Source: Bacteroides acidifaciens
Lineage (GTDB): Bacteria; Bacteroidota; Bacteroidia; Bacteroidales; Bacteroidaceae
Assembly: GCF_903181435.1 (NCBI RefSeq)
Contig: NZ_CAEUHO010000005.1
Location: 480,649-544,648, forward strand
Reading direction: 5' to 3'
DNA: 64,000 bases
The translations under genes and the position numbers were made by a program. Numbering within the stretch: position 1 is the first letter of the stretch; each line of letters begins with the position of its first letter. The notes under the pieces are model-generated. The model made no database searches. It was not told the origin of the DNA and was given only the letters and a program-made list of their open reading frames with translations. Of the stretch, positions 54,001 to 62,860 are shown piece by piece.

Positions 54001-55134
54001 GTATTCATAACTTTCGTCTTTGGGATTGTAGATGATTAAACCACCGTCCGTGCCTAACCAAAGTTTTTCTTTATATTCTACTATGGCATTAATATTTCCG
54101 ATACTTTTTTGGAGCTTATATTCTGGTTTATGAGGAATAAAGAAATTGCTGTATGGTGTGTACAAATTAACACCTCCTCCGTAAGTTCCGATCCATATAT
54201 TATTTGCTTTATCCCTATATAGAGAGATGATAGTATTTTCACTCAAACCGCAGCTTTGTTCCCGTTGGTAATAATTGATAAGCCTGTTTGCTTGCCGGTC
54301 ATAAATCAGCACCCCTTCCCGTGTGGCAAGCATAAGATTTCCTTCCAACGTTTCTACAATGTAGTTGACTTGGGAGTTATTGAAATTTTTGCCGTTTTCC
54401 ATTGTCAGGTTGGCATCTACGAGTTTACGGTTTTTACGGTCAAACCATTTAAGTCCTGAATCCCACATACCTACCCACAGGCGTTTATCATTGTCTTCAT
54501 ATAAAAAGTAGATCTTATGTTCATCACCGAATTGAAAACGCTCTGTAACATAGGTGACAGGATTCATGATGCACAATGTGTTGTTGATAAGATAGCAGAT
54601 TTCATTTTGACTGTTTTGCATAAGCCAGAAGACAGAACCGTTGGTTGAAATGGGGATAAAATCATCAGTTTCCTTATTATACAGATTGAGTCCTTTCATG
54701 CTGCCTACCCAGATTCTTTTTTGGTTATCGCATAACAAGTGTTTGATGCAATTGTCCGATATAGTATACTGGTTCGCCGGATCATGAAAGTATTGGGTAA
54801 ATGTATTTGAGGATACGTCGTAGCGATTCAGCCCACTGTGAGTACCTATCCATAGAACTCCGGGCGATTCTTCAATAATGGTGGTAACATCACTGCTGGA
54901 TAGGGAGTGCGGCTGACCATCGGCGCGAAAAACTTCGAACTCGGTACCATCAAACCGGTTCAGTCCATCCCGCGTGCAAAACCACATAACTCCGTTACTG
55001 TCTTCCAAACTACGTATAACGGTGTTTTGTGAGAGTCCGTTACTTACGTTATAGTTCTGAAACAATATGTTGTTGTCTTGCGCTCTGCAAATGGAAATAA
55101 ACAGAAGAAAAATGATGAATGCAATGTTTTTCAT
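51058..55134 (-). CDS. Hybrid two-component system sensor/regulator (HTCS)
   Basis: A 1358-residue PUL regulator that joins sensor, kinase, receiver and DNA-binding parts. Signal/anchor MKNIAFIIFLLFISICRA, then 14 or so periplasmic beta-propeller repeats (VMWFCTRDGLNRFDG and LWIGTHSGLNRYD are typical), a Y_Y_Y domain, a membrane helix near residue 780, HisKA with NFSHELRTPLTLI (His about 828), HATPase (GSGIGLNLTKSIIELHGG), a receiver with LVLSDIMTPYMDG (Asp about 1146), and AraC helices (IDQFSEEIGMSRVQVYRKIK, VTEVSYRCGFNEISYFGKCF). ATG 55134 is chosen because the signal peptide starts there. It should sense an oligosaccharide and activate the flanking operons. Confidence 0.96.
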   Translation of the reverse strand: MKNIAFIIFLLFISICRAQDNNILFQNYNVSNGLSQNTVIRSLEDSNGVMWFCTRDGLNRFDGTEFEVFRADGQPHSLSSSDVTTIIEESPGVLWIGTHSGLNRYDVSSNTFTQYFHDPANQYTISDNCIKHLLCDNQKRIWVGSMKGLNLYNKETDDFIPISTNGSVFWLMQNSQNEICYLINNTLCIMNPVTYVTERFQFGDEHKIYFLYEDNDKRLWVGMWDSGLKWFDRKNRKLVDANLTMENGKNFNNSQVNYIVETLEGNLMLATREGVLIYDRQANRLINYYQREQSCGLSENTIISLYRDKANNIWIGTYGGGVNLYTPYSNFFIPHKPEYKLQKSIGNINAIVEYKEKLWLGTDGGLIIYNPKDESYEYCPLHVPRSVTNNEVKYIQKEGNHLLWISIYYCGLYLYDMETRRIIKEIPNFPYNQVRCIAKGTDNIYWIALGVDSPVLRYHMENNQLEESFPVKGRATELSIINVQDLKAIGPYIWMGTRAAGLYRYHTQTHELKHFGSEEKSPEQFLPSNHVSTLYTDISENLWIGTYGGGIGLYNNIKESFTIYNEENGLPNNAINSIVADNNGKLWVSTLKGMSCFDPKSETFTNWDNKNGYSLLETNLHACLKSSSNIFYVGGNNHFLSFNPQLIKQNTFIPPVYITKMRIWADYLEDNKTAQWVNISNQKIKLKYNQTSFTIKFSALSYVFASNNKFSYMLEGFDKGWSEPTHERSVNYTNIPPGKYVFKVRACNNDGIWSNGNASLSITVTPPLWKTWYAYLFYLAFTISMIMLFIRYKTREAQLKMDLQLKQMEKQNIEISHNMGVQMFTNFSHELRTPLTLIIAPLTDLLHKEDMPPAYRQPLELISRNSQRLLWLVNRLMDFHKLEAGKMQLHVSNYNLGTYIPEIIKLFTPVAEKKNISIEFNDTTSSTDTWFDAILLEKVFFNLLSNSLKHTPSGGYIIISSMETNTEDIQKPENLTLPAGKILLIKVEDSGSGIPANMMPRIFEAFFQAGEKVLGSGIGLNLTKSIIELHGGRIWIDNKEGHGMTVSFTLPLGKDSYTENQLLSKDKIVKSTHAYSDVEALIATDVNPCEISQTNTSPKEMTLLIIEDNEDVRNYLVSLLSKYYNIYTAVNCKEGYEIEQKQIPDLVLSDIMTPYMDGIEFTRLSKNNMITSHIPIILLTARVTSSQVREGYESLADDYIMKPFDPELLVVRVANLLINRKKLAERYGTEMVSINREPQEAKETSVYSAMEEKFMKKVMEIINKNIENPAYSIDQFSEEIGMSRVQVYRKIKAVTGMSPSKLILDIRLKTSLDMLQNTEYTVTEVSYRCGFNEISYFGKCFKTEYGLSPSEYIKKYRK

Positions 55135-55316
55135 GTCTTGATAGATATTTTTTAGTAGAAGCAAATATAATTTGTTTGCAAGTAACTCACAAACAAAATC
55201 GAGGCTGAAAATGAAAAACGTAACCTGTGTGATAGTAATGTAACCAGAGTAGGAATAAAGATACATGTATGGAAAAGATTGAAACATGATTTCTAATGGA
55301 TTAAAATAAGGAGTGC

Positions 55317-55324
55317 TATTTTTG
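55317..55324 (+). promoter_or_regulatory. -7 box for the GH3-SGNH operon
   Basis: TATTTTTG, 29 bp before the GH3 start, in the divergent gap with the HTCS gene. Confidence 0.55.
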
Positions 55325-55352
55325 TAACATGAAAAACAAAGTGAAATGAATT

Positions 55353-57113
55353 ATGAAAAACTCTTTTTTAATAGTTACTGCTACATTGCTTGTATCCGTA
55401 TTCTTTTCTTGTACAAAAGAAAGAGTGACAGTCGGTTCAGTTAATGAGGTTTATGAATTTCAGTCGGTAGATTCCACTTGGAAACTTTTGACTTTGCGTG
55501 AAAAGATAGGGCAGACAATGTTAATGCTACCTGGTCGCAAGAAAGAATTGGATTTGGGAGACGGTTCATTGGAGGTGTACTTCAAACGTTACCCGGTTAC
55601 AGGTTATTTTATGGGGTGGAAGTTGTTTACAGGAGTTCCGGAGGAAGAGCGGGTTGATTTTGTGCGTAGTTCTGTCGAGGAATATCAAAAAGCATCAGAG
55701 CTTCCTTTATTGTTTCAACAGGATTATGAATCGGGAGTAGGACTTCAAGGGATGACTCCTTTTCCGAAAGAGATGGCACTGGGAGCCGCAAATTCTCCGG
55801 AGTTAGCTTATAAATATGGTAAAAGTGTAGCATTGGAATGTCGTTCTTTGGGTATAAACTGGGTGTTACATCCTGTTGCAGATTTAAATATGAATCCATT
55901 GAATCCTATTGTAAATACACGTTCAGTTTCGGATGAACCGGAAAAAGCGGTTTGTTTGTTGTCCGAACAGATAAAGGGGTTGCAAGATAACTCTGTTGCC
56001 GCTACAATCAAACATTTTCCGGGAGATGGGGTTGATTATCGTGATCAGCATTTGATGACAACTGTCAATTCCTTGTCTGAAGAAATGTGGAAGCAATATC
56101 ATGGAAAAGTGTTTGCCGAGTTGATTAAAAAAGGAGTTGCATGCATTATGCCTGGACATATAACTTTACCTTTCTATCAGAAAGAAAAGATAAATGGTTA
56201 TCTGCCTCCGGCAACTTTATCTCATGAGCTATTGTCCGGGTTATTGAAAAAAGAAATGCATTTTAACGGGGTCGTGGTATCGGACGCAATGACAATGGCA
56301 GGCTTCCGGGGCTGGTATAAAAATGATTTGGAAGGGCAAGTTGCCAGCTTTTTAGCCGGGGTAGATATATTGTTGTGGCCTTCTTACGAATACATGGATA
56401 CGGTAGAAGTACGGATTCAACGTGGTGAAATTCCAATGGAACGGTTGGATGATGCTGTTCGCCGTGTTTGGGCAATGAAAGAACGTTTTGGGTTATTAAA
56501 TAAAAACAGGGAGTTGATACGTCCTGTCTCAGCAGAAGAAAAGGCTGAAATACGGGAAGCTGCCAAAGAGATAACAGAGCGTTCCATAACTTTAGTACGG
56601 GATGAAGATCATAAGTTACCACTTTCTTTGGAAAAAGATAAAAAGCTGTTATTGGTGGCTGTAACTCCCGTAGCTCATAAAGGTAATGACCGTGACTTTA
56701 AGCGATTACAGAATTTGCGGGATGAGTTTGTGAAGAATGGTTTTGATGTTGATTTCCGCCGTAATATACTTTATGAAGATCAAGGTTGGCAGGATAATGC
56801 GACTGAAGTGTATGATAAAGTAATCTTTCTGGTGGCACGGAATACTCATACTCCATTTGGCCCGCTTCAATTATGGGACGATGAGGCTCAGTCCGTATGG
56901 GCTGCCAATTCTATGGACAAAAGTAAAGTGATTGTTATTTCACTGGGTAGTCCTTACATTGGAAATGAATATTTTGAACGTGTCAAGACTTATATAAATA
57001 CCTATTCGAATGATGCTTCTACTCATTCTGCTTTATTACGGATATTGTTGGGACAGCTTCCGTTCAAGGGTAAGTCACCGGTCAATCTAGAGCATAAACT
57101 GTTTACATTTTAA
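55353..57113 (+). CDS. Glycoside hydrolase family 3 lipoprotein
   Basis: A 586-residue lipoprotein (lipobox SVFFSC). The GH3 N-terminal barrel is clear: LLTLREKIGQTMLMLPGRKK, LPLLFQQDYESGVGL, TIKHFPGDGVDYRDQH and FNGVVVSDAMTMAGF, the last with the nucleophile Asp. The KHFPGDG...D-x-H motif is that of the NagZ-like subgroup (beta-N-acetylhexosaminidases and related enzymes that use His as acid/base), so N-acetylglucosaminidase is plausible, but glucosidases cannot be excluded. A C-terminal domain follows. First gene of a two-gene plus-strand PUL operon. Confidence 0.9.
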   Translation: MKNSFLIVTATLLVSVFFSCTKERVTVGSVNEVYEFQSVDSTWKLLTLREKIGQTMLMLPGRKKELDLGDGSLEVYFKRYPVTGYFMGWKLFTGVPEEERVDFVRSSVEEYQKASELPLLFQQDYESGVGLQGMTPFPKEMALGAANSPELAYKYGKSVALECRSLGINWVLHPVADLNMNPLNPIVNTRSVSDEPEKAVCLLSEQIKGLQDNSVAATIKHFPGDGVDYRDQHLMTTVNSLSEEMWKQYHGKVFAELIKKGVACIMPGHITLPFYQKEKINGYLPPATLSHELLSGLLKKEMHFNGVVVSDAMTMAGFRGWYKNDLEGQVASFLAGVDILLWPSYEYMDTVEVRIQRGEIPMERLDDAVRRVWAMKERFGLLNKNRELIRPVSAEEKAEIREAAKEITERSITLVRDEDHKLPLSLEKDKKLLLVAVTPVAHKGNDRDFKRLQNLRDEFVKNGFDVDFRRNILYEDQGWQDNATEVYDKVIFLVARNTHTPFGPLQLWDDEAQSVWAANSMDKSKVIVISLGSPYIGNEYFERVKTYINTYSNDASTHSALLRILLGQLPFKGKSPVNLEHKLFTF

Positions 57114-57124
57114 TCATTATACTT

Positions 57125-58390
57125 ATGAAGACTTTTTTATTTAGTGGAATTATAGCTTGTCTTATCGGGTTTTGCTTCAGTTGTACTACAACAGAAGACT
57201 CTGCAGGGTTGCAGATGCGTGCAGGACTTCCTAATTTTAATTATAAGATACAAAGGAATGAACCTGTATCTGTTGTTTTTTTGGGTGGAAGTATAACAAA
57301 TCATCAAGGATATAGAGTGCAGATTACTGATTGGCTTAAGCAACAATATAGTAATGTACAGTTTACGTCAATAAATTCCGGAATTGGTGGGACTGGGTCC
57401 GATTTGGGGGTGTTCCGTACAGAACGGGATGTGTTGCAGTATCATCCGGATTTGGTATTTGTCGAATTTGCTGTGAATGATGCCAAAACAGACTCCTTGG
57501 TGATTGTTCATTCCATGGAAGGAATTGTGCGTAAGATCTGGCATCATAATCCGCATACGGATATATGTTTTCTCTATACGCTAAATGAGCCTATGTTGGA
57601 CGACTTGAAAGCAGGAAAGAATTACCGTTCTGTGCGGTATATGGAGACAGTAGCAGACTATTATGATATTCCGTCTGTTAATTTTGCCGATGATGTTCTG
57701 GAATTGTTGAATGAGGATAAGTTGGTTTTTAAAGGAGATTCAAAAAAGGAGTATGGTGGTAGGATTGTGTTTACGAATGATGGGACACATCCTACTTATG
57801 ATGGCGGACATCCTATATATACAAAGACACTGAGCCGCTCCCTGTTACATATGAACAAGGCGCAGGAAAAAGCACATGCATTGAAAGCTCCGTTGTATCC
57901 GGGTAATTATGAGAAAGCTAAAATGATTCCCGTAACAGAGTTTGAACATTCCGAAGGTTGGAAAGTACTCTCGAAAGATGATAAAGCCTTTTCAAATTTT
58001 CAGGGAGACCAAAAAGCATTGCCGGTTGTTCTGGAATCCTCGGATTCGGAAGATTTTGTGAAAGTACGTTTTAAGGGAATTCGAGTTGGGGTGTTTGATT
58101 TAATCGGCCCCTCATCCGGAGGAATGACAGTAGAGATAGATCAGAATGATCCTTCCTATATCCGTAGGTTTGATAAATATTGCGGAGATCGTAATCGTAC
58201 TAATTATTGTCTGTTTGAATCCTTGAATGAAGAAGAACATACAGTAATTATTCGTCCGGATAATAGACGTTTTGAGAAGGCGGAAATCTACAAGATGAAT
58301 CCGAAGCGAATAAAGGAAACTGAATATTTCAATGAGTTTAATACATATCTCGGCTATATTCTTTTAGTGGGTGATATTATACAAAATTAA
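57125..58390 (+). CDS. SGNH/GDSL-family hydrolase lipoprotein
   Basis: A 421-residue lipoprotein (lipobox GFCFSC). SGNH blocks are visible: VVFLGGSITNHQGYRVQITD (Ser), NSGIGGTGSDLGVFRTERDV (Gly), FVEFAVNDAKTDS (Asn) and FTNDGTHPTYDGGHPIYTKT (Asp-His). A C-terminal beta domain of about 140 residues follows. Probably a carbohydrate esterase that removes acetyl or other ester groups from the PUL substrate. It lies 11 bp after the GH3 gene. Confidence 0.9.
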   Translation: MKTFLFSGIIACLIGFCFSCTTTEDSAGLQMRAGLPNFNYKIQRNEPVSVVFLGGSITNHQGYRVQITDWLKQQYSNVQFTSINSGIGGTGSDLGVFRTERDVLQYHPDLVFVEFAVNDAKTDSLVIVHSMEGIVRKIWHHNPHTDICFLYTLNEPMLDDLKAGKNYRSVRYMETVADYYDIPSVNFADDVLELLNEDKLVFKGDSKKEYGGRIVFTNDGTHPTYDGGHPIYTKTLSRSLLHMNKAQEKAHALKAPLYPGNYEKAKMIPVTEFEHSEGWKVLSKDDKAFSNFQGDQKALPVVLESSDSEDFVKVRFKGIRVGVFDLIGPSSGGMTVEIDQNDPSYIRRFDKYCGDRNRTNYCLFESLNEEEHTVIIRPDNRRFEKAEIYKMNPKRIKETEYFNEFNTYLGYILLVGDIIQN

Positions 58391-58410
58391 TGGTGCAAGA
58401 CTGATGGTAT

Positions 58411-58459
58411 AAGGCTGTTATTGTAGTCAAACTATAAATTAGATTACAATAATAGCCTT
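58411..58459. terminator. Bidirectional terminator at the PUL end
   Basis: An 18-bp stem with two G-U pairs (58411-58428 with 58442-58459), starting AAGGCTGTTATTGTAGTC, sits between the convergent SGNH hydrolase and antiporter genes. Confidence 0.75.
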
Positions 58460-58502
58460 GTTCTTCAAACGCTATAAATTTATGGTCGGAATATGTCTCT
58501 TC

Positions 58503-60632
58503 TCAACTCTTCTTGAACCATTTATAAATCCATTTACCCACTTTCTCATAGTGTTGTGTCTCAGTATCGGTGTATAACTTGGAGAAGAAAGAACTATCCA
58601 GCGGTTCTCCGGATTGATTGGGATACAGTACAATCAAACTGTTGTTAGAGAAGTATTTTCCTAATTGTCTCGGTAGTTTCTCGAACGAACTGTCATAAGA
58701 AAGCGTTCCGGGACGTGCGCTGATAATGACTAACAGATGGTCATAACTTACTTGTCCTGTCAATACCAGTAAGTCGTTCCAGTCCTCCAAGAGGGAAAAA
58801 TCGGTCAGTACTTGCTTATGCCTTTTCTTTATCCATGCTTGTAGGCGGGTGGTGGTCTTTTCGTTCGCAAAGAAATGTACACGGCATCCGAGCGTACTTC
58901 CCATCCGGCAGAAATGTTCCATCCATCGTGGGAAACCGGATTCGTATTCTGCTTTTGGGGGGACAGCGACAACAATCCGCTTTATTGTATTGACCGGTAT
59001 CAGGAATTTGGAAATAATGATTTCGCAATTCAATCCTTTCAGTAGGTTTTCGGTAAGTATTCCGAAGTAGGAGTCGGTGATGTTTATCTTGCGGTGCAAG
59101 CCAGTGATGATGCTCGTCACCTCATTCTCTTTTACTGAATGGATAATGCCGGAAGCGATATTCAAGTCATAACGGGTCAGTTGTTTTAGCGATACATTGG
59201 CTGCTGTTGTTGTCATCGCTGCTTTTTCCAAGTAACGTTTGCTTCGCATTCTTAAATTATCAGAAGTGCTATCATCATTGATTACGTTCAGCGCCAGCAA
59301 ATTATCTTTTAGTTTCGTATCACGTATCACCAAAGAAAGATTCATCATGTCTTCAATAGTGTTCGGATTGGCAAGAGAAATCAGAATCTTTTCCGTTTCC
59401 GTAGAGGAGTCTTTTTCTGGCTCTGAGTCGTCCATGGCTACTTTTTGGGCTGCCCGTTCGGTTATCAGTGAGCTGACTATGCAAGTAACCAGTATCAATA
59501 GGACTGTTCCGTTCAATACATCATCGTTCAGCAGTCGTTCGCCGTTGGGCAGGAATATGTTGTAACCGACCAGCACTGCTGCCAGTGTTGCTGCTGCTTG
59601 TGCATTACTCAAACCGTACATCAGGTTTCGTTCGAGAACGGACATTTTGTATATCTTCTGTGTGAGCCAACAGGCAATCCATTTGCCGGTCAGCGCCATT
59701 ACAATCATAACGGCTGCTACTTTCAGCGCATCTCCGTGTCCGAAGATAACACGCAGGTTAATCAGCATTCCTACTCCGATAAGGAAGTAGGGTATGAAAA
59801 GGGCATTGCCAACGAACTCCAGATGATTCATCAATGGAGAAACGTGTGGAATGAGCCGGTTCAGCACCAATCCGGCAAGGAAGGCACCTAAAATACCTTC
59901 CATACCTACAAACTCCATAAGACCCGCGCCTAGAAAGACCATAGCAAGAACGAAAATGAATTGCATCACATTGTCATTGTACCGATGAAAGAACCAGCGG
60001 CCGATACGTGGGAAGAAATAGATGATAAGCCCGCCCAGGAAGATAACCTTTACCACCAGCCATACCCAAAAGAAACCACCGGTTTCTCCTTTGAACAGCC
60101 CGCCTATGACTGCCAGTACGAGCAAAGTCAGTGTATCCGTCACCGCTGTTCCGCCTACCGCTATGCTTACGCTTCGATGGCGTGATATACCGAAACGGGT
60201 GACGATAGGATAAGCTACCAGCGTATGGGAAGCATACATGCTGGCTAGCAGTACGGAAGTGACGACACTATATTTCAGATAGGATATATTTGCTACAAAC
60301 CCGATTCCGATAGGAACGATAAAAGCCAGTAATCCCAGGACTAGTGCCTTGTTTCGTGTCTCTTTGAAATCGCCCATGTTCATTTCGAGACCGGCCAGGA
60401 ACATGATATAATAAAGCCCGACTTTTCCGAAAAGTTCGAAACTGCTGTCGCGTGCCAATATATTAAAGCCATGTTCACCGACAGCCAATCCTGCCAGAAT
60501 CATACCGATAATGTGAGGGATACGCAGCTTATTCAATAATATAGGAGCAAACAGTATGATGAGAAGTACAAGGAGAAATATCCATGTAGGGTCGGTAATA
60601 GGGAATGTTAAATCAAGGCCAATCCAATCCAT
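58503..60632 (-). CDS. Cation:proton antiporter (CPA2 family)
   Basis: A 709-residue inner-membrane protein. About twelve membrane helices fill the first 410 residues (ILFAPILLNKLRIPHIIGMI, GLYYIMFLAGLEMNMGDF, GAFLAGLVLNRLIPHVSPLM), with the KefB/NhaA-like pattern of Na+/H+ or K+/H+ exchangers. The remaining 300 residues form two universal-stress-like cytoplasmic domains (KILISLANPNTIEDMMNLSL; RIVVAVPPKAEYESGF). Ion specificity cannot be read. Monocistronic. Confidence 0.93.
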   Translation of the reverse strand: MDWIGLDLTFPITDPTWIFLLVLLIILFAPILLNKLRIPHIIGMILAGLAVGEHGFNILARDSSFELFGKVGLYYIMFLAGLEMNMGDFKETRNKALVLGLLAFIVPIGIGFVANISYLKYSVVTSVLLASMYASHTLVAYPIVTRFGISRHRSVSIAVGGTAVTDTLTLLVLAVIGGLFKGETGGFFWVWLVVKVIFLGGLIIYFFPRIGRWFFHRYNDNVMQFIFVLAMVFLGAGLMEFVGMEGILGAFLAGLVLNRLIPHVSPLMNHLEFVGNALFIPYFLIGVGMLINLRVIFGHGDALKVAAVMIVMALTGKWIACWLTQKIYKMSVLERNLMYGLSNAQAAATLAAVLVGYNIFLPNGERLLNDDVLNGTVLLILVTCIVSSLITERAAQKVAMDDSEPEKDSSTETEKILISLANPNTIEDMMNLSLVIRDTKLKDNLLALNVINDDSTSDNLRMRSKRYLEKAAMTTTAANVSLKQLTRYDLNIASGIIHSVKENEVTSIITGLHRKINITDSYFGILTENLLKGLNCEIIISKFLIPVNTIKRIVVAVPPKAEYESGFPRWMEHFCRMGSTLGCRVHFFANEKTTTRLQAWIKKRHKQVLTDFSLLEDWNDLLVLTGQVSYDHLLVIISARPGTLSYDSSFEKLPRQLGKYFSNNSLIVLYPNQSGEPLDSSFFSKLYTDTETQHYEKVGKWIYKWFKKS

Positions 60633-60778
60633 AATTTGATGAGTTCGTGATATTAGTTGTGCAAAATAACTTAAAAAATACTTTTAAGAAAACGATTGCC
60701 GATAAAATTTTGTTTTTATTTATTGCTATATAATTATTATCTTTACAATAAATTAAAACAAAACAGGAATTTAAGAAG

Positions 60779-61402
60779 ATGAAAACAGCACTATTAGCAG
60801 TAGGAACCTTGTGTTTCATGGCAAGTTGCACGCTGGAAATGACAAGCTCAAAAGGCATCGTCTGCGATGTAAGTATGAATACGGTATCAATCGTTACCGA
60901 CAAGAATGATACGCTTTCATTCGGTACGATGGATGTAAACAAAGCAGAAGTGAACGGTTTGCTTCAGAATGATACGCTGGAAGTTTTCTATACCGGAAAA
61001 TATGTTCCGGAGATGAAAGCTGCAAAACTCGTCCAGTATCCGCAGGCTGTGAAAGTGGGGGGCGACCGTGATGAACACGGATGCATCGGTTCTGCCGGAT
61101 ATGTATGGTGTGAGGTGCAAAAAGACTGTATCCGTTTGTTTGAGAAAGGTATTCGTACGGAAGCTGTCGATGGAAACAACGCTTCTGCCTTCATTGTTTT
61201 CAGTCCTGATTCTATTCGTGCCGAACTTTTCTTCTCCAATGGGCAGGCTAACGAAATCCTGGAGAGACGTGGTTTACCTTCGGGCGGTTATGCATGGAAT
61301 GTAGAAGATGATGATACAAAGAACGTACGTCAGGTTGATGGTTTGTGGACGATTAGCCAAAGAGGTAATCTGATTTATACGCAGAAGGCAGAAAAGAAAT
61401 AA
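60779..61402 (+). CDS. Hypothetical lipoprotein with Cys-rich motif
   Basis: A 207-residue lipoprotein; lipobox CFMASC with Cys17. It has an N-terminal beta-sheet region (GIVCDVSMNTVSIVTDKNDT, LEVFYTGKYVP), then the motif DEHGCIGSAGYVWCEVQKDC followed by IRLFEKGIRTE, which recurs in other Bacteroidales lipoproteins, and a C-terminal beta region. Function is unknown. The three Cys could form a disulfide plus one free thiol. A terminator follows. Confidence 0.8.
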   Translation: MKTALLAVGTLCFMASCTLEMTSSKGIVCDVSMNTVSIVTDKNDTLSFGTMDVNKAEVNGLLQNDTLEVFYTGKYVPEMKAAKLVQYPQAVKVGGDRDEHGCIGSAGYVWCEVQKDCIRLFEKGIRTEAVDGNNASAFIVFSPDSIRAELFFSNGQANEILERRGLPSGGYAWNVEDDDTKNVRQVDGLWTISQRGNLIYTQKAEKK

Positions 61403-61425
61403 CCAATAGTCGGACAGGATATTGG

Positions 61426-61473
61426 AATCCCGCTATAGGCTATATTACATACGGCTATATCGGGATTTTTTTT
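61426..61473 (+). terminator. Terminator after the lipoprotein gene
   Basis: Stem AATCCCG-c-TATA / TATA-t-CGGGATT with an internal mismatch, followed by eight T residues. Confidence 0.8.
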
Positions 61474-61509
61474 GAAAAAGATATCCTCATAAAATCCGAA
61501 GATTTTGCG

Positions 61510-61517
61510 TATGTTTG
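61510..61517 (+). promoter_or_regulatory. -7 box for the acetyltransferase gene
   Basis: TATGTTTG (TAnnTTTG), 34 bp before the start codon. Confidence 0.5.
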
Positions 61518-61550
61518 TTTCGACATGAGGAAATATTCTAAAGATAAAAG

Positions 61551-62126
61551 ATGAAATTTATGACAGAAAAAGAAAAGATGCTTGCCGGAGAGATATACGA
61601 TTGCGGTGATTCGGAACTCATCCGTCGTTGGCATTATGCAAAAGAACTTCAGCTCCGATATAATAATACGGACAGTCGGAACAGTGAGGAGCTATCTGCT
61701 ATTTTAGATGAACTGTTGGGCTCGCATGGGGATAATGTTTGGATTGCGGCACCTTTCTTTGTTGATTACGGAGAAAATATACATATAGGCAGTCATGTTG
61801 AGATAAACATGAATTGTGTCTTTTTGGATTGCAACCGCATTACGATTGGAGACAATTGTGGTATAGGGCCTGGAGTACATATCTACGCAGTTACCCATCC
61901 GGTGAATCCAACAGAACGACTGTCTTCGGACAGCCGGTTCTGGAAGTCACTCACAGCTCCGGTTACGATTGGAAACAACGTATGGATTGGCGGTAGCTCT
62001 GTTGTTTTGCCGGGAGTTATCATCGGTGATAATGTGACTATTGGAGCCGGAAGTGTGGTGACTAAAGATATTCCGTCGAATAGTCTGGCGGTAGGAAATC
62101 CTTGCCGCGTAATACGGGAGGTTTAG
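61551..62126 (+). CDS. Sugar O-acetyltransferase (LacA/Maa type)
   Basis: A 191-residue left-handed beta-helix acetyltransferase acting on free sugars such as maltose or galactosides. It has the N-terminal Mac domain (MTEKEKMLAGEIYDCGDSEL), PFFVDYGENIHIGSHVEINMN, the catalytic His in GPGVHIYAVTHPV, and hexapeptide turns (TIGNNVWIGGSSVVLPGVII, GDNVTIGAGSVVTKDIPSNS) ending GNPCRVIREV. Length and motifs are standard. Probably detoxifies sugars in the cytoplasm. Confidence 0.95.
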   Translation: MKFMTEKEKMLAGEIYDCGDSELIRRWHYAKELQLRYNNTDSRNSEELSAILDELLGSHGDNVWIAAPFFVDYGENIHIGSHVEINMNCVFLDCNRITIGDNCGIGPGVHIYAVTHPVNPTERLSSDSRFWKSLTAPVTIGNNVWIGGSSVVLPGVIIGDNVTIGAGSVVTKDIPSNSLAVGNPCRVIREV

Positions 62127-62183
62127 TTGTCATGCGTCATAGATAAACAATAAATGTTTTTTAGATGCAAAGATTAAAGGAAT

Positions 62184-62819
62184 ATGCAGAGAATATTAAT
62201 AGTGGAAGATGAAAAGAGAGTCGCTGATTTGCTGAAAATCGGTTTGGAAGAGAACGGTTATCAGGTTTTGGTAGCTTATGACGGTGCAATGGGGTTGCGT
62301 CTTTTTTAGTCAAACACCTTCCATCTGGTCATTTCGGACATCATTCTGCCTAAGATGGATGGTTTCGAACTGTGCAAGGAAATCCGCAAGGTTGACGACC
62401 GTGTTCCGATATTGATGCTGACTGCTTTGGGTGCGGCTGACGACAAGCTGGAAGGCTTCGATGTCGGAGCGGATGATTATATGGTGAAATCCTTTGATTT
62501 TAGGGAGTTGACGGCAAGAGTCAGGGTGCTGTTGAAAAGGCAGGCGGTATCAGCCGAAGTCCTTGTAAAGCAGATTGCTTACGCAGAACAACGTTCATAT
62601 CTGGCTTTCCCCAAAGGAATACAACCTGCTCGTGTATATGGTAGAGAACGCGGAAAAGGTAATCAGCCGCGTGGAGATAGCGGAGAAAGTGTGGAATACC
62701 CATTTTGATACGGGAATCTATATATCAACTATTTGCGTAAGAAGATAGACAGGGATTTTGACGTGAAACTTATCCATACCAAACCGGGAGTAGGATTTAT
62801 CCTGACAGACAAGTTATGA
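62184..62819 (+). pseudogene. OmpR-type response regulator, degraded
   Basis: This starts as a normal receiver (MQRILIVEDEKRVADLLKIG), but a TAG at 62307-62309 replaces a sense codon (GLRLF-stop-SNTFHLVISD; CAG Gln is expected). The frame then continues through the phospho-acceptor VISDIILPKMDGFELCKEIR and DYMVKSFDFRELTARVRVLL. After about 62600 the frame changes: PKEYNLLVYMVENAEKVISR and VEIAEKVWNTHFDTG of the winged helix are read in another frame. A further shift near 62715 precedes NYLRKKIDRDFDVKLIHTKP and GVGFILTDKL-stop. Bases of the linker and wing are missing. One nonsense and at least two frameshifts make it a pseudogene. Confidence 0.88.
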
Positions 62820-62860
62820 AAATAAGAACGGCACTTACATTAAAGTTATCCACTATTACC
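62816..62860 (+). pseudogene. Histidine kinase, first 15 codons only
   Basis: The ATG overlaps the response-regulator stop and reads MKIRTALTLKLSTIT, the usual start of CusS-like histidine kinases that follow such regulators. At about 62857 it runs into unrelated sequence (DUF3874 tail in another frame) and stops. The whole sensor and kinase region is deleted. Confidence 0.7.

Noticed and set aside
62355..62708. Separate 117-residue response regulator gene
   Set aside because: It is the in-frame continuation of the regulator begun at 62184 after a stop codon, lacks the first receiver strand, and ends in a frameshifted tail.
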